NCBI RefSeq assembly: GCF_039839375.1
Contig: NZ_JBDOQU010000002.1
Coordinates: 310,001 to 374,000, forward strand
DNA length: 64,000 nucleotides
From: JBDOQU01 sp039839375
Lineage (GTDB): Bacteria > Pseudomonadota > Alphaproteobacteria > DSM-16000 > Inquilinaceae
Direction: 5' to 3'
Shown here: positions 15,843 through 26,948 of the stretch, piece after piece
How the letters are laid out: every line of letters starts with the position of its first letter
How positions within the stretch are numbered: position 1 is the first letter of the stretch
Position numbers and translations under genes: made by a program
Notes under the pieces: generated by a model
Seen by the model: the letters and a program-made list of their open reading frames with translations, nothing else
Told to the model about the DNA's origin: nothing
Databases searched by the model: none

Positions 15843-17483
15843 ATGACGGCTTCGACCGACGGGGCTTCGGCCTCTAGGTCGAAAAAACCGGTTGTTGGCC
15901 GGTTTCTATCTATGCGAGTGTCCGTTCAGTTGGGGGTACAGCTTGGAGTGAGTATGACCTGTCTGATGGGGCCCGTTCTCTCGTTCCGCGGGTGCGGGGA
16001 ATTCGGAAATGAATGGCATCTCAGTGCGTTGGTCGTTACCGACGGAGATCCGGGACAGCTTTCATTGGAAGATGCATCCGGGCGCAGCACCGTAGGGCCT
16101 GACCTCTTATGGAGCGTTCAGGGAAAGCATGTCTATCGCTACCGGTTCCAGTCCACGCTTGGCGATACGCCTTCGAGCCTCACCTACGAAATCCTTGGGC
16201 AAAGCTATGAGGTAGCACTGCCAGCAGTGGGGCAGGCACCTCGCATGGCCTACGGGTCGTGCAACGGGTTTTCGTCGCCGAAAGCGATGAAGGGGATCGA
16301 CCTCAAGAACCGTCTCTGGTCCCTCATGGCCGAGAAGCACAACACCGAACCCTATCAACTCCTGCTTCTCGGCGGCGACCAAGTCTACGCCGACTCGATG
16401 TGGGAAACCGTTCCGTCGATACGAGACTGGAATGAACTAAGTTTTGCCGAAGGCAATGCAGCCGAGTTCACCGCTGAGATGGGCACCGAGTTGGAGGGCT
16501 TCTACTTCGATCTCTACACCAGGCGATGGGCGCAGCCCGAGATTGCCCACATGCTGGCTCGCGTTCCCTCGCTACTTATGTGGGACGACCATGACCTCAT
16601 CGATGGATGGGGATCCTATCTGCCGGAGCGACAGAATTGTCCGGTCTTCGCGGGACTGTGGCCGATCGCTCAGAAGGTTTTCGCTGTCTTCCAACAGCAG
16701 CTTGCCCCACATGAAATTCGTCAGGGCGCCATCGCGCCCGATCAAGGCTTCACCTTCGGCCACATCATCGGCAACACCGCGATTCTGGCTCTCGATATGC
16801 GGTCGGAGAGAACCATCGACCGTGTGCTTAGTCGCGAACACTGGGACGCAGTCTATGCGTGGATCGATGGGCTTACCGAGCTCGATCACCTCATCGTGAT
16901 GTCGAGCATCCCCGTGGTCTATCCCGGCTTCGACACGCTGGAGCGCTTCCTTGGTGCAGTGCCGGGTCAGCAGGATATAGAGGATGACCTCCGGGACCAC
17001 TGGAACAGCCGACCGCATAAGGGGGAACGCATTCGGCTGATCCATCGACTCCTGGCCTTCGCGGAGAAACGGCAGATCCGGCCGACGATCGTCTCAGGTG
17101 ACGTTCATGTCGCCGCGCTCGGACTGATAGAATCAAGCCGATCGGAGCAGGGAAGCAATGCCACGGTCATCAACCAATTGATCTCATCCGGCATCGTCCA
17201 TCCAGGACCAAACGCAGCCGTACTGTTCGCCCTCCGGCACATCTTTGACAGCGATGATGAGATCGACCGCGGTATCGTCGCCCGGATGATCGAGTTTCCG
17301 GGGACGACGGACAAATTCATCGGTGGGCGGAATTTTCTGAGTCTCGAGCCTGATCCGGAGGCCACGGGCGCCAGAATCTGGGCGAACTGGATCGTCGAGG
17401 GTGAACAGTATCCATTTACCAAGGTGATCCACCCGCTCCGCCCAAAAGCCTTTCACCTTTCTACAGGTTCAGGGACAAGCTGA
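15843..17483 (+). CDS. PhoD-like metallophosphoesterase
   Basis: Member of the alkaline phosphatase D/metallophosphatase superfamily, which hydrolyses phosphodiesters or monoesters using a two-metal centre. Metal-binding motifs in order are AYGSCN, LLLGGDQVYADS, LLMWDDHDLIDGWG and IVSGDVHVAAL. An N-terminal beta domain (to about residue 130) precedes the catalytic domain, as in many PhoD-like proteins. GGAGG eight bases before ATG 15843 supports the start. There is no twin-arginine or clear Sec signal, unlike secreted PhoD, so it is probably cytosolic. A HEPN-type gene follows 65 bp downstream on the same strand. The natural substrate is unknown. Confidence 0.85.
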   Translation: MTASTDGASASRSKKPVVGRFLSMRVSVQLGVQLGVSMTCLMGPVLSFRGCGEFGNEWHLSALVVTDGDPGQLSLEDASGRSTVGPDLLWSVQGKHVYRYRFQSTLGDTPSSLTYEILGQSYEVALPAVGQAPRMAYGSCNGFSSPKAMKGIDLKNRLWSLMAEKHNTEPYQLLLLGGDQVYADSMWETVPSIRDWNELSFAEGNAAEFTAEMGTELEGFYFDLYTRRWAQPEIAHMLARVPSLLMWDDHDLIDGWGSYLPERQNCPVFAGLWPIAQKVFAVFQQQLAPHEIRQGAIAPDQGFTFGHIIGNTAILALDMRSERTIDRVLSREHWDAVYAWIDGLTELDHLIVMSSIPVVYPGFDTLERFLGAVPGQQDIEDDLRDHWNSRPHKGERIRLIHRLLAFAEKRQIRPTIVSGDVHVAALGLIESSRSEQGSNATVINQLISSGIVHPGPNAAVLFALRHIFDSDDEIDRGIVARMIEFPGTTDKFIGGRNFLSLEPDPEATGARIWANWIVEGEQYPFTKVIHPLRPKAFHLSTGSGTS

Positions 17484-17548
17484 TGGGGAGGCTGCGCCTA
17501 AGATCTGTGCTTGGTATGTTGATCGACGAATCAGTTGGAGAATGACGC

Positions 17549-18394
17549 TTGAACAGTTTAGGGGAAGCCGAAAACAAAGGGGGGCTGGCACCCGTAGGTC
17601 CAGCCCCCATATCATTGTCTACCGGGGATTTGACTGCATATGCAGAAATGGAACCCGTTAGCGCATGCGCAACGTATAAGGCAGCCGATCGCTTTCTGCA
17701 AGACCTGAATTCCGTGCCAAGCACTGCCTTGGAAAAAGTCAAGAAGGCCGTATCGGCTCCCCGCATGAAACGCTACCTTGACTTAGCCGGTGGCGACCTA
17801 CGGTTGGCGGTACGCCTGCATACATGGAATGCGGCAGTCGCTGGTTCGCTTCTGCCAACATTACATATCGCAGAGGTCACGATCCGGAACGTTGCGATGA
17901 GAAGGCTTGTTGGCAAGTACGGAAAGCATTGGTATCGAAATACTGACCTCCTTAACCATCGTCTGGGACAGTCAGGCCTTGCCCAGAATTTGAATGACGC
18001 ATATGAGAATGAAGTCGCTAGGCAACGCCGAGGCAACCTTTCTGACTACATCACTAGCGAACTGACATTTGGCTTCTGGGTAAACATATTCACAAGGAAA
18101 TTCCATCCTCACCTATGGAAACCTGAACTCCATACGATAGTGGCAGGTTTTCCACGAGATAAAAATATTACAGATCTTCACGAAGGAGTGGAGTTCGTCC
18201 GTAGTTTCAGAAATAACGTGGCCCACCATAAAGACCTGATATGCAAGCCGGTGCCGGAGAACTACGAAAGAACGTTAGAAGTTATCGGGATGCTGTGCGT
18301 TAATACACGAAATGCGGCAGAAAGGACTTCGGCATTTCACCGTGTCTGGGCATGTGCTCCGGTGCCACATAATCTGCTCCAAGGCCAGGCTTAG
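17549..18394 (+). CDS. HEPN-domain Abi_2-like protein (abortive-infection type)
   Basis: A 281-residue protein with AVRLHTWNAAVAGSLLPTLHIAEVTIRN and, near residue 220, EFVRSFRNNVAHHKDLI. The R-N-x3-H pattern is the catalytic motif of HEPN ribonucleases, and both segments resemble Abi_2/AbiD-F abortive-infection proteins that cleave RNA during phage attack. The best start is TTG 17549 with GGAG eight bases upstream; ATG 17648 is an alternative. The gene is visibly poorer in GC than its neighbours, suggesting separate acquisition. It follows the PhoD-like gene and may form a unit with it. Defence function is inferred from the family. Confidence 0.75.
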   Translation: MNSLGEAENKGGLAPVGPAPISLSTGDLTAYAEMEPVSACATYKAADRFLQDLNSVPSTALEKVKKAVSAPRMKRYLDLAGGDLRLAVRLHTWNAAVAGSLLPTLHIAEVTIRNVAMRRLVGKYGKHWYRNTDLLNHRLGQSGLAQNLNDAYENEVARQRRGNLSDYITSELTFGFWVNIFTRKFHPHLWKPELHTIVAGFPRDKNITDLHEGVEFVRSFRNNVAHHKDLICKPVPENYERTLEVIGMLCVNTRNAAERTSAFHRVWACAPVPHNLLQGQA

Positions 18395-18534
18395 AGCGGA
18401 TGCAATCCGGCCTCTGCCGCGACGCATCTGATAGCTTCGTGTTCTCCAGCTAAACATCGCGGTAAGACAGGGTTGTCCAGCCTCGTTATTGGTGTTTTCA
18501 CGCGGGCAAAGCCCGTGCCTGAGGCGCAATCAGG

Positions 18535-18939
18535 ATGCTGCGTATAAGGCGGTTCGCAGATGTCCGGGTAGACCTAAGTGGACATCCTGACCAGGCAGAC
18601 GTCTCGTATATGGATCGGCAATGGCATCCAATCGATATGTCGCTAGTAGCGAGCGGCATATCGTGCAGATCCCATGAATGGGCCCAACGCAATCCACGAC
18701 TGATCGCACTCCGCATGCGTAGCATCGCCTCAGTCGTCCACCTTAATCCGGAAGACGATCCGTACGATCGGAAATGGCAAAGCAAGCGGCCATCCACATC
18801 CCACGACATAATATTTCTTGACAAATGCATCATAGCCGAGTACTCTAACGGCATGAATCGTGATCTCGCCATCGTTGTTGCTGAGAAGCTCCGGCTGTTG
18901 CCGGAGGCGATTCCGTTCTCCCAGTCACCGATAGCCTAG
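18535..18939 (+). CDS. Doubtful hypothetical protein
   Basis: A 134-residue frame with no recognisable domain. It includes SLVASGISCRSHEWAQRNPRLIALRMRSIAS and ends with a helical LAIVVAEKLRLLPEA. No good ribosome-binding site precedes the first ATG, and the opposite strand is also open over much of the same stretch. It might be a real orphan gene of the cargo or chance coding. Confidence 0.35.
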   Translation: MLRIRRFADVRVDLSGHPDQADVSYMDRQWHPIDMSLVASGISCRSHEWAQRNPRLIALRMRSIASVVHLNPEDDPYDRKWQSKRPSTSHDIIFLDKCIIAEYSNGMNRDLAIVVAEKLRLLPEAIPFSQSPIA

Positions 18940-19007
18940 GCACTCTCTACGCTTAGAGGGTCGCGCATCAAACGCGGCCTGGACGGTCTTTGTCTGGGAG
19001 ATTTCCC

Positions 19008-19328
19008 ATGTCTCATCCGACGCTCGCCAACGCCGAGCGGATGCTGAGCAAGCTTGTTCGGCAGTCCACATCGACAACCCTGACATCCTCTCGTCGGATC
19101 GTCATCGACATCGCCCGCGTGGATGTTCTGATGATCGACGATAATGGCGGTACCGTACGTCCATTCGTCGCCACGGCGATCGACTGGGAATCGCGGTGCA
19201 TCATCGGTTCCGTGATGAGCCCGGAGCCCCCTTCGATTGAGACGATGTGCCGATGCATCCCGATGGCCCCCTTGAGCCACAAGTCGCGTAGGCGTCGCCG
19301 TCGTGCGCACGTCCGTTCGACTCGATAG
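19008..19328 (+). pseudogene. Fragment of a second TnsB/TniA-like (rve) transposase
   Basis: A 106-codon frame behind GGGAG whose central part (IDIARVDVLMIDDNGGTVRP, FVATAIDWESRCIIGSVMSPEPPS) lines up with the first strands of the DDE catalytic domain in TnsB/TniA proteins, the region that in the intact TnsB reads VEMDHTLLDVIVLD...RPWITVALDRYTRMIIG. The rest of the catalytic domain is missing; the frame ends in an Arg-rich tail. It differs too much to be a copy of the neighbouring tnsB, so it is probably a remnant of another element, 142 bp upstream of tnsA. Confidence 0.6.
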
Positions 19329-19470
19329 GGGCGGAGGGATGATGTTTACCAATGTCCTGAACCGGGCGACCTGCCTGGACATCCTGGATCTCCAAATAGC
19401 CTAGCCATCCAACGGTGAAGCTTCCCGGAGCCTGCTCCGGGCCTATGGATCGAATCCAGGAATCCCTTTC

Positions 19471-20199
19471 ATGAAGAATACTCATGCGCTGCGGAGCGCC
19501 ACGGCTCGACGTGTGTCCGCACTCCGCACCCCATGTCCCACCGTGGCATCGCGCCCGGTCCGCAGGGTTGTCACGAAGAGAACCAAGCGGGTCGTCGGCT
19601 ATCTGAGCAGCGTCAAGATGCGCGGCCTGGTGCCCTGGGAATCGCAGCTTGAATATGACTGCCTCCGCCTGATGGAGGTCGACAACTCCGTCGACGCCTT
19701 CTTCGCTCAGCCCGAGATGCTGCCGTACCGACACGAGGGCATCATGCGTCGGTACTACCCCGACCTCTACGTCGAGTATGGCGACGGCAGAGCGGAGATG
19801 GTCGAGGTCAAATACCAGGCCGATGCCGATGATCCGGACAATGCGGAACTCTTCGCGGTCTTCGCAGCCGCCTACGCGGAGCGCGGCATCAACTACCGGG
19901 TGATGACTGAGAACGACGTTCGGCGTCAACCGCTCCTGACCAACGTCACGATCATGCTGGAGGACCGCGACCGCGCTCCGAATGAGCGGTTGAAACTGCG
20001 CGTCGCCGAAGCTTTTGCGGTCCGGCGACCAAGCACACTCGGCGATCTCGAAGCAACGCTCGGCTTTGAGCCCGAGCGTCGTGGAGACCTCTATGGCATG
20101 GCCATTCGAGGGCACTTCGAGATCGACATCGAAAGCGCGCCGTTGTCAGCCGACAGCCGCATCACGAGCCCGTTCAACGCTCTCAGCCAGGAAGGTTAA
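19471..20199 (+). CDS. tnsA: Tn7-like transposition endonuclease TnsA
   Basis: TnsA cuts the 5' ends of the element during cut-and-paste transposition, in complex with TnsB. The 242 residues show the type II endonuclease-like core: VVGYLSSVKMRGLVPWESQLEYDCL with a catalytic Glu, YYPDLYVEYGDG with an Asp, and MVEVKYQAD with the E-x-K pair. A winged-helix-like C-terminal half follows (ERGINYRVMTENDVRRQPLL). The N-terminal 40 residues are basic. It is the first gene of the tnsA-B-C-tniQ operon, and its stop is two bases from the tnsB start. Presence of tnsA distinguishes this from Tn5053/Tn402-type elements, which lack it and copy themselves. Confidence 0.9.
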   Translation: MKNTHALRSATARRVSALRTPCPTVASRPVRRVVTKRTKRVVGYLSSVKMRGLVPWESQLEYDCLRLMEVDNSVDAFFAQPEMLPYRHEGIMRRYYPDLYVEYGDGRAEMVEVKYQADADDPDNAELFAVFAAAYAERGINYRVMTENDVRRQPLLTNVTIMLEDRDRAPNERLKLRVAEAFAVRRPSTLGDLEATLGFEPERRGDLYGMAIRGHFEIDIESAPLSADSRITSPFNALSQEG

Positions 20200-20201
20200 G
20201 A

Positions 20202-22343
<2,142 letters not shown>

Positions 22344-22362
22344 CCCGCCGAGGAGAATGACC

Positions 22363-23457
22363 ATGGATACCCACAACGCTCAGCCTTCCCAGGCCACCCC
22401 CATCATCCCCGAACATGCAACTTCCGCTCTTCCCATTTTGGGCGCTGAGGATGCGCGGTTTGAGGAATACGAACAGAAAATTCGAGGTCTGAAGAGGGTC
22501 TATGTTCCACATCCCGTGGCTCGGCACGTGCTGAACTCGCTCGACCGACTCATGCGCTACGGTAACCTCGGCTTGGAGGTTGGCAGTCCGTCGAGGTGCG
22601 TTCTGCTCACGGGATTGTCGGGTAGCGGCAAGACGGCCTTGCTGCTCCGGTGGGCAAGGCAATTTGGGGTGGACACGGCCGGGCTGAAGGACCGGCTCGG
22701 GGTCCTCTACGTCGAAGTTCCGCCCAGTTGCACCCCAAAGGCTCTCGCTGAGCACATGCTGCGCGCTTTGGGCGTTCCGGAGGCTCTCGTTGCGAAGGGT
22801 ACCGAAGTGTCACTGACCGAGCGCGTTAAGCACCACCTCCGTGAGCAGGAAGTGCGGGTTGTCATCCTCGATGAGTTCCAGCATCTCATCGACTCCAAGA
22901 GTCAACGCGTCATCTACCGGGCGGCCGATTTCGTTAAGGGATTGCTGAACGCGGCAATCTGCCCATTCGTCCTCGCCGGGACCCCTGAGGCCGCGGCCGT
23001 CTATGAGGAGAACGTACAACTGAAGCGGCGGTCAGTCGGCCGCTATTCGTTGAAACCGTTCGACTGGAACGTCCAGGCCGAGCAAGACTTCTTTCGTGCT
23101 GCAATCGACGAGTACGAGCCGCATCTACCGTTCGGTAAGCCCTCGCGTCTGGCACGCAAGTCCATCGCGCTGCGCATCCACTACTTCTCGAATGGGCTGT
23201 TCGGGCGGGCTGTCGACTTACTCGTCGCTGCTGCGATTCGTGGTTTGGAAGAGGGAGCCGAGTGCCTCAGCGATGACCTTCTGCGAGAGACGGTTGAGGA
23301 TTTCCGCGACGACACCAACCCGGACTGGTTTAATCCCTTCGACAGCGAAGAGCTCAAGCCGTTGAAGGCGCCTGAGGTGGATGAGCGGCGATCCCGCGTT
23401 ACCCGCCTGAGGAAGGGCAAACGCGCCGTCCGACAAGCCGACGTTCTTCCTGCCTGA
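22363..23457 (+). CDS. tnsC: Tn7-like AAA+ regulator TnsC
   Basis: ATPase that polymerises on target DNA and links the target selector to the TnsAB transposase. The 364 residues have Walker A GLSGSGKT at about 84-91 and Walker B VVILDEFQHL with Asp at about 170, then the AAA+ sensor region FVLAGTPEAAA. The N-terminus (YVPHPVARHVLNSLDRLM) is typical of TniB/TnsC. The second ATG, 22363, is chosen because AGGAG lies seven bases upstream; the ATG at 22357 is too close to it. The gene begins 19 bp after tnsB and ends 13 bp before tniQ. Confidence 0.92.
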   Translation: MDTHNAQPSQATPIIPEHATSALPILGAEDARFEEYEQKIRGLKRVYVPHPVARHVLNSLDRLMRYGNLGLEVGSPSRCVLLTGLSGSGKTALLLRWARQFGVDTAGLKDRLGVLYVEVPPSCTPKALAEHMLRALGVPEALVAKGTEVSLTERVKHHLREQEVRVVILDEFQHLIDSKSQRVIYRAADFVKGLLNAAICPFVLAGTPEAAAVYEENVQLKRRSVGRYSLKPFDWNVQAEQDFFRAAIDEYEPHLPFGKPSRLARKSIALRIHYFSNGLFGRAVDLLVAAAIRGLEEGAECLSDDLLRETVEDFRDDTNPDWFNPFDSEELKPLKAPEVDERRSRVTRLRKGKRAVRQADVLPA

Positions 23458-23470
23458 AGAATGCAGCGCC

Positions 23471-25489
23471 ATGACTCGGACTGATGTCCCAGTACGGCTG
23501 CCCCTCCGCGTGATGCCGGAAGCCGACGAGTCACTCGTCGGCTTCCTCATCCGCCTCGCTGAACAGAATCACATCGATAATCCGCTTTGGCTTGCGCGGC
23601 TCGTTGGAATTCCGTTTGCGACGGTAGACACAGCGGCCACCACGCAATTTGACCTCGGGCTGCTATCGGCAGCCAGCGGCGTCGATCCACCGAGTCTCGA
23701 GCGCATCACATATTGGCGGTCGACGCAGGAAGGTCATGTGCGGTTTCTCGACCACCGCCTCGGACGCGAGATGGTCACGCTTCAACATCGCCGCGCCTGT
23801 CCCTCGTGCTTATTGCAGGCACCTTACCACCGCGCTGTCTGGGACATCAGCGTAATGACGGTTTGCCCGGATCACGCCGTCCGCCTCATCGACCGTTGCC
23901 CCGCTTGCCGTAGAAGGCTGGGATGGTCTCACGGATCCATCCTGATCTGTCGTTGCGGCATGGACCTTCGCAGGGCGGCTGCCGAGAAGGTTCCACCGGC
24001 GGAACTGGCTGGAGTTAGCCATGCCCACCGGATGCTTGGCCGACCGGTTCGTGCAGAAAGCGATGGAAATGTCGGCGAACCGCTCGCGAGTCTTGGAGCC
24101 GACGAAACGCTTTCACTCCTGCTGCATTTCGGCTGGTTCGCCACCGGAGCTCGCCTTCGGCCACGGCCGATCAAGCTATCGTCGACCAGAGCAGATCTTC
24201 ATCGATTGCTGGACACTGGTTACCGAACCTGTCTGGCGTGGCCGAGCAACTTCGATAAATACCTCGATGCCCTTTCAGAGGGTGCGGCGGGCCGTCCCGG
24301 GCGGTATGGGCTCGCGAAACAGTTCGGACCATTCATCGATTGGGCGTGGGATCCCGATGGGAGGGATTCATTGCGCACACTGCTGCACGATGCGGTGCGC
24401 ATGTATTTGGCGCGGCGTACTTTCATCCACTCTCGATCCGGGAAGGTCGATCACCGAGGCGACACGCTCACACTGAGGGAGGCAGCGCACCGGCTTCGGC
24501 GATCTATCGTTCGAGTTCACAAAGTCCTCGAGCGCCACGGGATAATCATCGTCCGCGACGGCCGCGGGCGTGGAGCGCCGATCGTCGTCGAAATGGCGGC
24601 AGTATCGGCGCTTCGCCGAGATCTGGACGATCTCGTGGGCAGAGATGGGGCGCGGCGGCTTCTGGGGTGCCCAAAGGATATTGCAGCCGTCGTGCTCGAT
24701 GAGGGTTTCCTCCGGCCTGTCGAGGGCCCGGCTGCTGAGCTCTTCGGGCGGACATCCTGGCGGCGCTCAGACCTCGTGGCGCTGCTCGACAGGCTGGAAC
24801 GGTGTGCAGATGCCGCTACGCCAGCAGCCCACCCGATTCCGCTGCCTCGCGCACTCCGCATCCTAGAATCCCGCGGCAGGAAGATTAAAAAGGAGCTTCA
24901 GGCCGTCATCGATGGTCAGTTCGGGCCAATGGCTATCGAGGCCGGTGCTGTTGGCCTGGCGCGGATTCTCGTCGACGCCACGATCTGTCAAAAGGTCTTA
25001 GGATGGTCATCCCTCTCGATCCCCGAGACAGCCAGAGAGTTGAGGCTGAAGGAGCAAGTCGTCTATGGCCTCTGCAACGCGGGAATTATTCGGACCATCC
25101 GGGAGCCGCACCGCAGAGGGCGTCGCATAACCGCCGATGAGATCTGGCGCTTCCGCGAGACCTACGTCACCGCCAGCCAACTTGGCCTGCGACGAGGGTG
25201 CTATTGTGGCCGGTCAGCCGATCACCTGATGGAGCGAGATATTACCCCAGTTTCGGGACCGACTGTCGATGGCGGGCGGCAATATCTATTCAGGAGATGC
25301 GATGTTGCCGCACTCGAGTCATCCGACTTGGCCGCCGACACCCCCGCGGAGGTTGTCGCAAACTGCCCCCCAGGAGTCCCCGATAGGCTGCTGAATTACG
25401 GGACCCACCGGGAACCTGGGGAAATGGGCAGGGCTCGTACCGCGTCGGGGGACGGTGGTGTAGCAAGGGCATTCGCCCATCGCTCTTGA
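23471..25489 (+). CDS. tniQ: TniQ/TnsD-family target selector
   Basis: Target-choosing protein; the Tn7 homologue TnsD binds the 3' end of glmS and recruits TnsC. Of 672 residues, the N-terminal TniQ domain has DESLVGFLIRLAEQNH and a zinc-binding region with CPSC, CPDH, CPAC and CRC clusters (about residues 115-160). The long C-terminal part holds segments resembling helix-turn-helix motifs (LTLREAAHRLRRSIVRVHKVL; IPETARELRLKEQVVYGLC). The length suits a TnsD-type sequence-specific binder rather than a short CRISPR-associated TniQ. With the element next to gyrB and no Cas gene present, recognition of the gyrB 3' end is the simplest hypothesis. Confidence 0.85.
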   Translation: MTRTDVPVRLPLRVMPEADESLVGFLIRLAEQNHIDNPLWLARLVGIPFATVDTAATTQFDLGLLSAASGVDPPSLERITYWRSTQEGHVRFLDHRLGREMVTLQHRRACPSCLLQAPYHRAVWDISVMTVCPDHAVRLIDRCPACRRRLGWSHGSILICRCGMDLRRAAAEKVPPAELAGVSHAHRMLGRPVRAESDGNVGEPLASLGADETLSLLLHFGWFATGARLRPRPIKLSSTRADLHRLLDTGYRTCLAWPSNFDKYLDALSEGAAGRPGRYGLAKQFGPFIDWAWDPDGRDSLRTLLHDAVRMYLARRTFIHSRSGKVDHRGDTLTLREAAHRLRRSIVRVHKVLERHGIIIVRDGRGRGAPIVVEMAAVSALRRDLDDLVGRDGARRLLGCPKDIAAVVLDEGFLRPVEGPAAELFGRTSWRRSDLVALLDRLERCADAATPAAHPIPLPRALRILESRGRKIKKELQAVIDGQFGPMAIEAGAVGLARILVDATICQKVLGWSSLSIPETARELRLKEQVVYGLCNAGIIRTIREPHRRGRRITADEIWRFRETYVTASQLGLRRGCYCGRSADHLMERDITPVSGPTVDGGRQYLFRRCDVAALESSDLAADTPAEVVANCPPGVPDRLLNYGTHREPGEMGRARTASGDGGVARAFAHRS

Positions 25490-25490
25490 A

Positions 25491-25541
25491 GGATGATCCT
25501 TGCAAAACGGGAACGAGCCTCCTGATTTGCAAGGATCATCC
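25491..25541. terminator. Perfect 16-bp inverted repeat after tniQ
   Basis: GGATGATCCTTGCAAA (25491-25506) is repeated in inverse at 25526-25541 with a 19-nt loop, one base after the tniQ stop. There is no T-run, so it may be a Rho-independent-like terminator, a protein-binding site or the scar of an inserted sequence. Confidence 0.55.
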
Positions 25542-25589
25542 GTCGACCCGGCCACCGTTACGCTGGAAATAGCGCTTACGCAGAGGCAG

Positions 25590-25868
25590 CTACCCGAAGG
25601 GATTCCGCACGGTCGTTGTCCCCTTGATCGCTACAGCCTCCGGCAGATCTTCCTCGCTCTCAAGCGATGAGACGATGGCATCAAGGATATGCCTCAGACG
25701 CCGCGCACGCTCCAAGCCCACGCGATCTCGTGTCAGGTCAACTCCGCCATGCAGGGTTACCCGATCGGTACGGTTTTCGATCGTCATTTCACCGATGGTC
25801 ACGACTGCATGTTCGTCGCGGAATGGCACAATGCCTTCGGAGGTAGGGGATGCAGGGACTCTCGCCAT
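25590..25868 (-). CDS. Hypothetical small protein
   Basis: A 92-residue protein with FRDEHAVVTIGEMTIENRTDR and a helical ERARRLRHILDAIVSSLESEE. The ATG at 25868 has GGAGG about 12 bases upstream. No family is recognised. It lies downstream of the nuclease gene on the same strand and is convergent with tniQ, within the proposed cargo. It could be a small accessory or antitoxin-like protein, but nothing in the sequence shows this. Confidence 0.5.
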   Translation of the reverse strand: MARVPASPTSEGIVPFRDEHAVVTIGEMTIENRTDRVTLHGGVDLTRDRVGLERARRLRHILDAIVSSLESEEDLPEAVAIKGTTTVRNPFG

Positions 25869-25943
25869 GTTCAGTCTCGTCCTCCAGAAAAGTTCAACGG
25901 GACACCAGGCGCGGCTCCTAACGCTGCGCAGCCGTCGGGGATG

Positions 25944-26855
25944 TCACTTCAGGAGCCGAAGGACATCCCGGATCGCGCTCAGGGCATCGTCGGCCACGTT
26001 CCCGGTATTCTCGGTAGATATCGCCTCGGGCGACACCCCTGCACTCCCGTCCGCGGGACCACTGACGGCATAGAAACCCTGGCGATCGATGTAGTCCATG
26101 GGGTCTGGGAGATCGTGGGTGCTCGCCTTCATTTCCTCGGGCAATCCCGGAAACGGATCGATTTCAGCGGTCTCTCTGAGATGAGCGATCGAAATCTCGG
26201 TCCAGCCCGCGTCATCAACGTTCGGCGTCCAGTACGCCCCGGCCATCCCCGCGACGGGATCATAGACCGCCTTCCAGACATGCGTGGGGATGACCACCCG
26301 TTCGTTGAGCGCCTGTAGATCCGCTCCGATGAACGACGCGCCGGTGACTACATAGACTTCCCCGCTCTCCAGCGCCCACGCCCGAACGGTGCGCTCGATG
26401 TCCGCCCAGATCTCCCGATTGTTCCCCGGATGCTGCGGGATGATGTTGGCCATGGAAAAGCTCTCGGACTGACTTGAAGCCGTCGGGAAGTCGGCCGCGG
26501 GCGCGAGATGGCCACGATCCCAGCCCGATCCCCGATAGTCCTCGAGTTCGCTCCGATACTCCTCCGGCAAGGCGTCCTCGGCATGGAAGCTATCGTCGCG
26601 TTCGATCTCCCAGGCCTCCAGGATCTGCTGGCGATCCAAATACTCCGCGGCGTAGAGCGGCGTCCGGGTCAGCCCGGAATGCAGGACGGCCATCTCCTCG
26701 AAACAGAGAGCATTCGTCCGTTCGGACATCCGCTCGTTCAGGAGCTCCGGCGGCGCGCCCATCGCGTATTCGTCCGGACAGGCAGCCGAAACGCCAGCAA
26801 TGGTCGCAAGGGACAGAGCAAGGGCAGCCGTGGCGCTTCGGAGAAGGGAGAACAT
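25944..26855 (-). CDS. Secreted DNA/RNA non-specific endonuclease (beta-beta-alpha metal)
   Basis: Secreted or periplasmic nuclease of the NucA/Serratia endonuclease family, cleaving single- and double-stranded DNA and RNA with Mg2+. The 303-residue precursor has a signal peptide (FSLLRSATAALALSLATIAGVSA, then ACPDE). The catalytic motif is DRGHLAPAADF with the general-base histidine, and NIIPQHPGNNREIW supplies the metal-binding Asn and the conserved Glu/Trp region. The ATG at 26855 is preferred (GAGG eight bases upstream) to one at 26903. It may digest incoming or environmental DNA; its place in transposon cargo fits a defence or nutrient role. Confidence 0.88.
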   Translation of the reverse strand: MFSLLRSATAALALSLATIAGVSAACPDEYAMGAPPELLNERMSERTNALCFEEMAVLHSGLTRTPLYAAEYLDRQQILEAWEIERDDSFHAEDALPEEYRSELEDYRGSGWDRGHLAPAADFPTASSQSESFSMANIIPQHPGNNREIWADIERTVRAWALESGEVYVVTGASFIGADLQALNERVVIPTHVWKAVYDPVAGMAGAYWTPNVDDAGWTEISIAHLRETAEIDPFPGLPEEMKASTHDLPDPMDYIDRQGFYAVSGPADGSAGVSPEAISTENTGNVADDALSAIRDVLRLLK

Positions 26856-26948
26856 GGGCGACGCCTCTGATTCATGGGTGCCGTCACCCATATCACGGGC
26901 CAATGAATTGATCGTTGTCGGTGATCTACTACTGCTACCAGCCCGCGC

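Noticed and set aside
18498..18872. Minus-strand frame overlapping the doubtful gene at 18535
   Set aside because: No start signal or domain; composition suggests a shadow.
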